A stretch of DNA of 57,754 nt from an uncultured Lachnospiraceae bacterium. GTDB taxonomy: Bacteria > Bacillota > Clostridia > Lachnospirales > Lachnospiraceae. The translations under genes and the position numbers were made by a program. Under the pieces are notes generated by a model, which worked only from the letters and a program-made list of their open reading frames with translations, was not told the DNA's origin and made no database searches. Position 1 is the stretch's first letter. Every line of letters begins with the position of its first letter. Below are positions 8,914 through 16,293 of the stretch, piece by piece. The stretch covers positions 10,821-68,574 of the forward strand of contig CADAKQ010000035.1 in assembly GCA_902788555.1 (NCBI GenBank), given 5' to 3'.

Positions 8914-9054
8914 ATGTCATCTAAGAATCAGTCAAAGAATCAGGCTGGCAACAAGAACAGCCAGAACAACAGCCAGAACAATGCAGGCTCTAACAATCAG
9001 TCAAACAACCAGAGCAGCAATTCTAAGGACAGCAAGCAAGAGAACTGTGATTAG
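8914..9054 (+). CDS. 46-residue Asn/Gln/Ser-rich small protein
   Basis: A short gene with a strong AGGAGG at 8901-8906, an ATG at 8914, 46 codons and a TAG, closed by a clear terminator 17 bases later. The product is almost entirely Asn, Gln, Ser and Lys (repeats of the kind SQNNSQNN), ending in KQENCD; it has no hydrophobic segment and is predicted to be disordered. I do not recognise a family. The isolated ribosome site, operator-like palindrome and terminator argue that it is a real, independently expressed gene. It could be a stress or stationary-phase small protein; that is a guess. Confidence 0.7.
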   Translation: MSSKNQSKNQAGNKNSQNNSQNNAGSNNQSNNQSSNSKDSKQENCD

Positions 9055-9070
9055 TTAAATACCAAAGCAG

Positions 9071-9100
9071 GGGCAGGTGCAAATGTGTACCTGCCCTTTT
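9071..9100 (+). terminator. Rho-independent terminator after the Asn/Gln-rich gene
   Basis: GGGCAGGT (9071-9078) pairs with ACCTGCCC (9089-9096) around a 10-base loop, followed by TTTT and further T-rich sequence. It gives the upstream small gene a defined 3' end. Confidence 0.85.
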
Positions 9101-9175
9101 AATTTTTTAATTGCATTTAAAGCAGTTTTATAATAAAATTAACTTATAGGGTTTTAGTCAAAGGGGGGGTTTAAT

Positions 9176-9715
9176 ATGGCGAATCAGATTATAATTACTA
9201 TTAGCAGAGAATACGGTAGTGGTGGACATGAAATTGCACGTGAAATCGCAGAACATTTTGGTTTTACGATGTATGACAGAAGTGCTCTTGACGAAATGGT
9301 CAAAGATCAGCCGGAGGTTTCAACAAATGTCCTTGAGGAACTCCAATTTGACTACATAAAAACTAAGGCTGCCGAGCGTGAATCCTTTGTAGTTGTAGGC
9401 AGATGCGCAGAGGAAATCCTGAAAGACAGATATAATATAATCAGTATATTTATAACTGCTGATTTACAAGACAGAATCAAACGTGTAAAACGCAAGTACA
9501 ACATAGAAACCGAGGGCGAGGCAACCAATAAAATAAAGCGTCACGACCGCACCAGACGAAATTACCATAACAGCCATTCCGAATCTGAGTGGAGCGACGC
9601 AACCACCTATGACCTGACGATTAACAGCAGCCGTCTTGGAATTGAAGGAACAACTCAATTTCTGATTGATTATATAGAGCTTATAAGCAACAAAAAAATT
9701 GCAACTAATAATTAA
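9176..9715 (+). CDS. Cytidylate-kinase-like P-loop protein
   Basis: A 179-residue protein of the cytidylate-kinase-like family common in Firmicutes and distinct from Cmk. The N-terminal IITISREYGSGGHEIA contains a degenerate P-loop (GSGGHEI), followed by FTMYDRSALDEM and VVVGRCAEEIL, the hallmarks of this group. The C-terminal part holds the basic RVKRKYNIETE lid-like segment and the RTRRNYHN stretch. The enzymatic substrate is not established for the family. A GGGGGGG-rich site precedes the ATG at 9176. Confidence 0.82.
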   Translation: MANQIIITISREYGSGGHEIAREIAEHFGFTMYDRSALDEMVKDQPEVSTNVLEELQFDYIKTKAAERESFVVVGRCAEEILKDRYNIISIFITADLQDRIKRVKRKYNIETEGEATNKIKRHDRTRRNYHNSHSESEWSDATTYDLTINSSRLGIEGTTQFLIDYIELISNKKIATNN

Positions 9716-9717
9716 AG

Positions 9718-9753
9718 AAAAATGTCATGGAATTTAAACTCCATGACATTTTT
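9718..9753. terminator. Bidirectional terminator between kinase-like gene and pgi
   Basis: AAAAATGTCATGGA (9718-9731) pairs perfectly with TCCATGACATTTTT (9740-9753). The A-run and T-run on opposite sides let it stop both converging transcripts. Confidence 0.85.
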
Positions 9754-9774
9754 GAAATAAAAGCCTTATCACAT

Positions 9775-11130
9775 TTACTTTCCAAGTCTTGCAAGAAGCT
9801 CTTTTCTTCTTTCTTCGTTGCCCGGCTTTCCAAGAAGTGCAAACATGTTCTTCTTGTAGCTTTCTACACCCGGCTGGTTAAAAGGATTAACGCCAAGTAC
9901 GTATCCACTCACACCGCAGGCAAATTCAAATACATAGAAAAGCTCTCCGATTGTAAGCTCATCTATCTTGTCAATATCAACTCTGATATTAGGAATTCCT
10001 CCGTCAACGTGTGCAAGAATTGTTCCGTTCATGGCACACTTATTAACAAAATCAACTGTCTGACCAGTGAGGTAATTAAGTCCGTCAAGATCTACAGGTT
10101 CCTCTTCCATGATAACAGTTTCTCTTGGATTAAGGACATTTATAACTGTCTCATAATGGTTCTGAGTACCCTCCTGTATGAACTGTCCAAGTGAATGAAG
10201 GTCGGTAGTTAAGTCTACTGCGGTTGGGAATATACCCTTGCCGTCCTTACCCTCACTCTCGCCGTAAAGCTGCTTCCACCACTCAGATACATAGTGAAGT
10301 GAAGGCTCATAGTTAGCAAGAATCTCCATTCCAAGTCCTTTTTCATGAAGCACATTTCTAACTGCAGCGTATTTCATGGCATCATTGTTATCGAAATCAT
10401 CATTTATGCAGTATTCTCTTGCATTTGCAGCACCCTGCATAAGCTTATCTATATCAGCTCCGCTTACAGCGATTGGAAGTAATCCGACAGCAGTAAGCAC
10501 TGAGAAACGTCCTCCTACATCATCAGGTACTACAAAGGTTTCATATCCTTCCTCTGTAGCAAGAGTCTTAAGTGCTCCCTTTGCCTTATCGGTAGTTGCA
10601 TAAATTCTCTTAGCAGCCTCTTCCTTGCCATACTTAGCCTCAAGCTTCTTCTTGAAGATTCTGAATGCGATTGCCGGCTCGGTAGTTGTACCTGACTTTG
10701 AGATTACATTTACCGAGAAATCCTTATCAGCTATTGCATCCATAAGATTTGCAAGATATGTACTGCTTATGTTATTTCCACAATAATAAATCTCAGGAGT
10801 CTTACGAACCTCTTTTGTTACTGAGTTGTAAAAGGAATGACGAAGTGCCTCGATAGCTGCTCTTGCACCAAGGTATGAACCGCCGATACCTATAACCACA
10901 AGTACGTCCGAATCATTCTGAATCTTTGCAGCCGCCTTCTTGATTCTGTCGAACTCCTCCTTGTCATAATCAACCGGAAGGTCAATCCATCCAAGGAAAT
11001 CATTGCCTTCGCCTGTTTTCTCAAGAAGAGTTTTCTTGGCAGCCATTACTCTTTCACTCATAGCTGCTACATCTTCCTTTGAAGCCTTAAACTCTGTGTT
11101 GCTAAAGTCAAATTTTACTGTCTTTGCCAT
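9775..11130 (-). CDS. pgi: Glucose-6-phosphate isomerase
   Basis: Interconverts glucose 6-phosphate and fructose 6-phosphate in glycolysis. The 451 residues match the Gram-positive form. Recognisable features are [18 protein letters not shown], the sugar-phosphate loop [29 protein letters not shown] and a C-terminal [12 protein letters not shown] with the catalytic-site Lys region. I start at the ATG at 11130 because AAGGAG lies seven bases upstream; an in-frame ATG 18 codons earlier would add a tail not typical of the family. Transcription probably ends at 9718-9753. Confidence 0.96.
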   Translation of the reverse strand: MAKTVKFDFSNTEFKASKEDVAAMSERVMAAKKTLLEKTGEGNDFLGWIDLPVDYDKEEFDRIKKAAAKIQNDSDVLVVIGIGGSYLGARAAIEALRHSFYNSVTKEVRKTPEIYYCGNNISSTYLANLMDAIADKDFSVNVISKSGTTTEPAIAFRIFKKKLEAKYGKEEAAKRIYATTDKAKGALKTLATEEGYETFVVPDDVGGRFSVLTAVGLLPIAVSGADIDKLMQGAANAREYCINDDFDNNDAMKYAAVRNVLHEKGLGMEILANYEPSLHYVSEWWKQLYGESEGKDGKGIFPTAVDLTTDLHSLGQFIQEGTQNHYETVINVLNPRETVIMEEEPVDLDGLNYLTGQTVDFVNKCAMNGTILAHVDGGIPNIRVDIDKIDELTIGELFYVFEFACGVSGYVLGVNPFNQPGVESYKKNMFALLGKPGNEERRKELLARLGK

Positions 11131-11243
11131 AATATATCTCCTTATCTTTTTTATTTCTAAAACAACTAAATTATATTTTAGCATCTCAATGTTGTTTATA
11201 CAAGGAAAATATTATGTATTTTAACACAAACTCAGTTATTTAA

Positions 11244-12239
11244 TTATTCCAATTCATTGAGGCTTGCAAACCGATAACCTTCCGCCTTTAAGTTTCGTAT
11301 AACGGTCTGCAAAGCCTCTGAATTTGATGACGATACGTTGTGCATCAAAATAATTGCACCATTATGATGATATTTATTAAAATGATTAATTACATAATCC
11401 GCACCGGGTTGTTTATTTACATCATAATCCAAATACGCCATACTCCAAAAAATAGTCTTGAACCCTAAGTCATGGGTAATCGCAAGGGTACGTTCGCTGT
11501 ATTCTCCACACGGTGGACGAAGGTAAGGATCCATATCATATCCTGTTGCTTCCTTCATATAATCTGCGCAGCCACAGATTTCCTTTTCGATTTCCTCATA
11601 TGACTTCGTCGGTAGTGATGGGTGGGTTATGGTATGATTTCCAACCTGGTGTCCCTCCTCCTTCATTCTTTTTGTTAAATCTATGTTATCTCTTATATAT
11701 GTCTTGGTCACGAAGAAGCATGCCGGCACATCCTCTTCGGCAAGTACATCGAGTATATGACCGGTAAATCCATTTTCATATCCACAATCAAAGGTAAGAT
11801 ATATAACCTTTTCATCCTCCGGTACATTTTCATCAAGATAGTAGGCGCCATAATCCGATAAAACAACCTTATCATCACAGCCGCTTGGTCCATGAGCATT
11901 GTCACGCTTGAACCACCATGCAAGCTTTTCATTGCTGAAATCATAGTAGTATTCCTTTTCATGAAGATTACTTACAATAGGCTGAGTTATGTATCTTGCA
12001 TCTACGCCGTTTGCGTTCTCAGGCGTAGAGCTTCCATTTTCCGTATCATAATATCTTATATATATTTCATCATCTTCGATAATCTCACCATCAGTTTTCT
12101 CATTTACCGCTGTCTCAAGCCTGCTATCTTCGGAAGGCTTTTTCTTATAGCTTATGAAGCTCTGACCTTCTAAAAACATATAAACAAGTATTACACATGC
12201 TGCAATAAAAAATATTTTTAATAATCTTATTTTTTTCAA
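11244..12239 (-). CDS. pdaA: PdaA-type polysaccharide deacetylase
   Basis: A 331-residue membrane-anchored deacetylase of the group that removes acetyl from muramic acid in peptidoglycan (delta-lactam formation in spores, or related envelope editing). A TM anchor lies at about 5-22. The NodB-homology motifs are TFDCGYENG, HTITHPSL with the metal histidines, RPPCGEYS and LMHNVSS. The linker YDFSNEKLAWWFKRDNAHGPSG is typical of PdaA proteins. The start is a TTG that overlaps the TGA of the upstream gene (TTGA), so translation is probably coupled. Whether the organism sporulates cannot be judged from this window. Confidence 0.88.
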   Translation of the reverse strand: MKKIRLLKIFFIAACVILVYMFLEGQSFISYKKKPSEDSRLETAVNEKTDGEIIEDDEIYIRYYDTENGSSTPENANGVDARYITQPIVSNLHEKEYYYDFSNEKLAWWFKRDNAHGPSGCDDKVVLSDYGAYYLDENVPEDEKVIYLTFDCGYENGFTGHILDVLAEEDVPACFFVTKTYIRDNIDLTKRMKEEGHQVGNHTITHPSLPTKSYEEIEKEICGCADYMKEATGYDMDPYLRPPCGEYSERTLAITHDLGFKTIFWSMAYLDYDVNKQPGADYVINHFNKYHHNGAIILMHNVSSSNSEALQTVIRNLKAEGYRFASLNELE

Positions 12240-13009
12240 GAAAAGAATTCACTTAGAAAGCTGCTTAATACTGCCTCATCCGTCTCTTCACCGGAAAACT
12301 CTGAAACACTTTTTATATGCGGTGAAGCATCTATTATATTGTCTCCTCTGATGCTTTTTAATGACGGTTCATTTTTCGCAAGACTATCCCTTATAACTGT
12401 TGCCGCCGCCTCTGACTCGGCGGAGAGCTTATGCTCATTTAGATTTTTCATGTCTTTTTCGGCATCACCGAAATTCACGGTTTTATTATAGGCAGTATCC
12501 CTCTGACTACCGGGAACATTGTCCAGATAGTCTCTTATATTAGCCTTCAATATCTCCAATTTATTATTTATTAAAAATATATTCTCAATAATCATCAAAA
12601 ATGCACATACGCATATACCATTTGCAATCAAACTCACCATATCGGGGCTTCCTCTCCACGAAACATCATTATACAAAAATGAGCCTGCAACTATGCCCAC
12701 TGTCAATAAGCTAAGCAAAAGTCCCGTCCGCCGCCATACATAAAGAGGGAATCCCAGATACCGCATACTCCGAACATTTTTATCAACAAAGGAATCACTG
12801 CTTCCTGTGTTAATCCCCAGACTCTTACCATTTATATATTTTAGCCGCATAATTCTTAATGCCCGTCTTTTGGTGGTCGCCATATTGCCGGAAGCTTTTA
12901 TCATTCTTTTCATATGTATATTTGCGGCAAGCTTTAAGATAAGTCCTAAAACACCTATTCCCCAAAGAATGTATACGCTTGTTCCAAAACCCAGACTTAA
13001 ATCTAACAT
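12236..13009 (-). CDS. Membrane protein of unknown function upstream of pdaA
   Basis: A 257-residue protein with an N-terminal TM segment, two further TM segments around residues 95-140, and a charged cytoplasmic-looking C-terminal third. I recognise no domain. The start is placed at 13009 because GAGGG lies seven bases upstream; the in-frame ATG six codons earlier lacks spacing for a site. The stop overlaps the TTG start of pdaA, so the two form a coupled pair, and a role in anchoring or controlling the deacetylase is a reasonable inference but unproven. Confidence 0.75.
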   Translation of the reverse strand: MLDLSLGFGTSVYILWGIGVLGLILKLAANIHMKRMIKASGNMATTKRRALRIMRLKYINGKSLGINTGSSDSFVDKNVRSMRYLGFPLYVWRRTGLLLSLLTVGIVAGSFLYNDVSWRGSPDMVSLIANGICVCAFLMIIENIFLINNKLEILKANIRDYLDNVPGSQRDTAYNKTVNFGDAEKDMKNLNEHKLSAESEAAATVIRDSLAKNEPSLKSIRGDNIIDASPHIKSVSEFSGEETDEAVLSSFLSEFFS

Positions 13010-13036
13010 TTTATATCCCTCTTTCATATAATATTA

Positions 13037-13151
13037 TTATATGGAAATAATATAATTAAATCTGACTCCGACCCTTTTATGCCCTCCACTTCCGGCATCT
13101 AAAATAATTTTTTTGCCCGTCAGATTTGTACGAGACCTGCTTTCCATATAA
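13037..13151. repeat. Nested inverted repeats in the gap before murG
   Basis: TTATATGGAAA (13037-13047) pairs with TTTCCATATAA (13141-13151). Inside it AAATCTGAC (13058-13066) pairs with GTCAGATTT (13119-13127), and ATGCC (13079-13083) faces GGCAT (13094-13098). The layout resembles the other nested elements in this window but I cannot align its core with them. It lies just upstream of the minus-strand membrane gene and could be its leader or an independent structured element. Confidence 0.45.
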
Positions 13152-13259
13152 CATTGTCGTGATTATAAAAAACGCTAACTTAAGAAATCAAGATAGATTA
13201 ATACGAAAGTTTTTTTCAAATTGCGACAGAAAATATTACTTTAAGGCTAACGTTAAATG

Positions 13260-13268
13260 TGGTACAAT
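13260..13268 (+). promoter_or_regulatory. Extended -10 promoter element for murG
   Basis: TG-G-TACAAT fits the extended -10 consensus TGnTATAAT with one mismatch. It lies 27 bases before the murG start codon. The -35 region is weak, as is common with extended -10 promoters. Confidence 0.45.
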
Positions 13269-13295
13269 TATATATATTTTTTTATGGAGGTTAAA

Positions 13296-14357
13296 ATGAA
13301 AAGGATAGTTTTAACAGGAGGAGGAACCGCCGGACACGTAACACCAAATATGGCATTAATACCCGTTTTAAAAGAAAAGGGCTATGATATACATTACATA
13401 GGTTCGTATGAAGGTATTGAAAAAAAGCTTATTGAAGAAATGGATATCCCTTACCATGGAATTGCAACAGGTAAATTAAGAAGATACCTCAGTATGAAAA
13501 ATCTTACCGATCCGTTCAGGGTAATTAAAGGACTCGGAGAAGCCAAGAAACTTATAAAAGAGCTTAAGCCTGACGTGGTATTTTCCAAGGGAGGATTTGT
13601 AGCCGTTCCAGTTGTACTCGCAGCCAAAAAGGAGCATGTTCCGTGTATCATCCATGAATCCGACATGACCCCGGGACTTGCAAATAAAATTGCAATACCT
13701 AAAGCCTCAAAAATATGCTGTAACTTTCCTGAGACCTTAGATAAGCTTCCTGACGGCAAAGCAGTTGTTACGGGAACTCCTATACGAAAGGAATTATTTG
13801 AAGGCGACTCAGCCAAGGCTATGGCCTTCTGCGGTTTTAGTGAGCTTCGTCCGACACTTCTTATAATCGGCGGAAGCACCGGAAGTGTCCGCGTAAATGA
13901 AGCCATCTGGTCATGCCTTGATAAAATTACGGAAAAATATAACGTAATCCACCTCTGCGGCAAGGACAAAACCAACAAGGATAAGCCTAACACTGAAAAA
14001 TATGTACAATTTGAATATATTAAATCCGAGCTTGCCGACCTGTTGTCACTTGCTGATGTAGTGGTATCCCGTGCAGGTGCAAATGCAATCTGCGAGCTTT
14101 TAGCATTAAGAAAGCCGGCAGTACTTATCCCGCTTTCACTTGAAGCAAGCCGCGGCGACCAGATACTTAATGCTAAGTCCTTTGAAAAAAGCGGTTACTC
14201 AAAGCTCCTTATGGAAGAAGATGTAAATGATTCCTCCCTGCTTGAAGCTATTAATGAAGTATATGAAAACCGCGAAAAATATATAGATAACATGAAAAAA
14301 GCGCATGAAACCGATGCAATAACCAAGATAGTTGAGTTGATAGAGGAAGTTTCATAA
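13296..14357 (+). CDS. murG: MurG UDP-GlcNAc:lipid I N-acetylglucosaminyltransferase
   Basis: Adds GlcNAc to lipid I, making lipid II on the inner face of the membrane. The 353-residue GT28 protein has the N-terminal GGGTAGHVTPN loop, SKGGFVAVPVVLAA, HESDMTPGLANKIA, GGSTGSVRVNEAI and the C-terminal VVSRAGANAICELLAL nucleotide-binding site. The ATG at 13296 follows TGGAGG at seven bases; the in-frame upstream ATG is ignored. It stands alone rather than in a dcw cluster, which happens in some Lachnospiraceae, or it may be an extra paralogue. Element B lies directly downstream. Confidence 0.92.
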   Translation: MKRIVLTGGGTAGHVTPNMALIPVLKEKGYDIHYIGSYEGIEKKLIEEMDIPYHGIATGKLRRYLSMKNLTDPFRVIKGLGEAKKLIKELKPDVVFSKGGFVAVPVVLAAKKEHVPCIIHESDMTPGLANKIAIPKASKICCNFPETLDKLPDGKAVVTGTPIRKELFEGDSAKAMAFCGFSELRPTLLIIGGSTGSVRVNEAIWSCLDKITEKYNVIHLCGKDKTNKDKPNTEKYVQFEYIKSELADLLSLADVVVSRAGANAICELLALRKPAVLIPLSLEASRGDQILNAKSFEKSGYSKLLMEEDVNDSSLLEAINEVYENREKYIDNMKKAHETDAITKIVELIEEVS

Positions 14358-14369
14358 AAGTATGCCACA

Positions 14370-14669
14370 GGCGTGAGTCTTGTCACATCTGTAATAAAGT
14401 TCAATCATATGACAGACAGAAAATCAGGTGGTTGTTACAACTAACCAACAATTTGTGAAATCAGAGCACTCGTTCTTTCTTTGATTTTGCACAAAACCAA
14501 TAAACTCGCTTCGCTCAAACATATTGGTTTTAAACGTGCAAAATCAATTCAAGTACTCGTTGCTGATTTAACACAAATCGGGTCAAATTGTTGTAACAAC
14601 CACCTGATTTTCTTTATCTGTCATACTAAATTTTATGAAGTATATCCTATATGTGACAAGACTCACGCC
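14370..14669. repeat. Nested inverted-repeat element B (family II)
   Basis: The outer arms (14370-14388 and 14651-14669) are perfect 19-base complements ending in CTTGTCACAT. A second pair (14409-14441 with 14590-14623) contains CAGGTGGTTGTTACAAC. The innermost stem starts AAATCAG and ends ATTTTGCACAAAACCAAT, closing on the loop AAACTCGCTTCGCTCAAAC. The inner core aligns with that of the element at 33266-33504 when reversed. It sits between the convergent murG and ABC operons and could act as a two-way terminator, but it is far longer than a terminator needs to be. Confidence 0.8.
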
Positions 14670-14680
14670 CCATAACACAT

Positions 14681-15598
14681 TTATTCATCCAATGATATAA
14701 CTATCTTTTTATCGACTACACTTACCTTGACGCGGTTTGTGTCTATGCCTGCCGCCGTAAGCATATCCTCCGAAAGCTTAATCCTGCCTGCCTTATCAAG
14801 AAGCTGGTATTCATCATGGCTTTCTTTACCGCTAAGCTTAAGAGCTTCAAGATCATAGCCCTCAAGTTCATTTAACTTATTCTTGTATTCTTCCTTTAAT
14901 ATCCTTTCCGTACTTATCTTTCCATCAGATATCATAACCACACGGTCTACCTTATCCGCAAGGCTCAAATCATGCGTTACTATTATGATTGTAATTCCAA
15001 GCTCTTTATTGAGCGACCTAAAAAGCTCCTGAATCTTATCTTTTGTTTTTTCATCTACCGCGCCGGTAGGCTCGTCTGCCAAAAGTATCTCGGGATCGCT
15101 CATAAGGCTCATGGCTATCGCCGCTCTTTGCTGTTCTCCACCCGATAGCTCAAGCGGAAAGCTTTCCTTCCTTTCAGCTATTCCGACTCTCTCAAGCAAA
15201 GTAAGTGCCTTTTCATAAGCTTTTTTCTTACTCATCCCATTAAACCTTGCATAAGTCACAAGGTTTTGAATCACATTTAGATAAGGCATAAGATTAAGTA
15301 TGCTTTTTTGCCAGACAAAGCCGATACTCTTTTTCCTGTACTCTATTATCTCTTTTTCCGAAAATGTACTTATATCTCTTCCCTTAAACAAAACCTTACC
15401 GACAGTCGGCCGCTCTAAACCGCCGATTATATTAAGCAGGGTTGACTTTCCGCTTCCGGATTTACCGATTATCGCCATGAGCTCGCCCTTTTTCACACTA
15501 AGATCAAGCCCCTGAAGAGCCATTACCTCGGTTTCATCTGTTTTATAAATCCTGACAAGATTATCACACTCTATTATATATTCAACTTCATCATTCAT
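14681..15598 (-). CDS. ABC transporter ATP-binding protein (second ATPase of exporter)
   Basis: A 305-residue ATPase of the MacB/LolD type that would power the FtsX-like permease. It has Walker A GKSGSGKST, the Q-loop, signature LSGGEQQR, Walker B ILLADEPTGAVD and the His switch VTHDLS. An additional 80-residue C-terminal part is unusual for this class. The start at 15598 has AGGAG at eight bases and lies inside ATGAATGA overlapping the stop of the first ATPase, so translation is coupled. It is the last gene of the five-gene exporter operon. Confidence 0.92.
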   Translation of the reverse strand: MNDEVEYIIECDNLVRIYKTDETEVMALQGLDLSVKKGELMAIIGKSGSGKSTLLNIIGGLERPTVGKVLFKGRDISTFSEKEIIEYRKKSIGFVWQKSILNLMPYLNVIQNLVTYARFNGMSKKKAYEKALTLLERVGIAERKESFPLELSGGEQQRAAIAMSLMSDPEILLADEPTGAVDEKTKDKIQELFRSLNKELGITIIIVTHDLSLADKVDRVVMISDGKISTERILKEEYKNKLNELEGYDLEALKLSGKESHDEYQLLDKAGRIKLSEDMLTAAGIDTNRVKVSVVDKKIVISLDE

Positions 15599-16283
15599 AT
15601 GCACCGCTCCTGTTTATCTCTTCAAGATTGATAAGAATATCCGCCATATCCATAAGTCCCTCATCATGTGTAGTCATAACAACCGTTATTCCATAGCGGT
15701 AAGCAAGCTCCTTAAAAAGCTTAACAACAACCAGCCCCGTCATGGTATCAAGTGCTCCGGTTGGCTCGTCCGCAAAAATAATTTTTGGCTTTTTAGCTAT
15801 TGCCCTGGCTATCGCCACTCTTTGCTGCTCTCCACCCGATAGCTGAAAAGGATAATGTGTAGCTCTCTCTGAAAGTCCTACTAACTCCAATGCTTCCTTT
15901 ATCTTTTCCTCTCTGTCATCGGTCATACCGACAGTTCTAAGTGCAAAGTCAACATTTTCATACGCAGTCATGATAGGTATAAGTGCAACAGACTGAAATA
16001 CAAAGCCCATTTCACACCTTCTAATCTGTTCCCTTTCTTCTTCCTTAAGCGTATTCAGATTACGTCCGTCAAATATAACCTCTCCGCTGTAATCATTATC
16101 AAGCGCTCCCATAATATTTAAGAGTGTTGTCTTGCCCGAACCGGATCTACCCTTGATAATCACGAGCTGTCCCAAAGGAAATGAAAGACTCATATCATCT
16201 ATGACCTCAAGCCTTTCACCGCTTCGAAGTAAAAAGCTTTTGGATACATTATTAAGCTTTAAAATAACATCCTTATCATCCAT
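15591..16283 (-). CDS. ABC transporter ATP-binding protein (first ATPase of exporter)
   Basis: A 230-residue MacB/LolD-type ATPase with Walker A GRSGSGKTT, signature LSGGEQQR, Walker B IIFADEPTGALD and switch His in TTHDEG. It lies ten bases after the permease gene and overlaps the next ATPase gene. Two different ATPases serving one long permease suggests a heterodimeric motor, as one FtsX-type chain has to pair with itself or the ATPases are alternatives; the sequence cannot decide. Confidence 0.93.
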   Translation of the reverse strand: MDDKDVILKLNNVSKSFLLRSGERLEVIDDMSLSFPLGQLVIIKGRSGSGKTTLLNIMGALDNDYSGEVIFDGRNLNTLKEEEREQIRRCEMGFVFQSVALIPIMTAYENVDFALRTVGMTDDREEKIKEALELVGLSERATHYPFQLSGGEQQRVAIARAIAKKPKIIFADEPTGALDTMTGLVVVKLFKELAYRYGITVVMTTHDEGLMDMADILINLEEINRSGAYE

Positions 16284-16293
16284 ATCTAAAACC

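Noticed and set aside
9727-10194. A 155-codon plus-strand open frame
   Set aside because: It begins in the terminator and is antisense to pgi.
13451-13993. A 180-codon minus-strand open frame
   Set aside because: It is antisense to murG and lacks a ribosome site.
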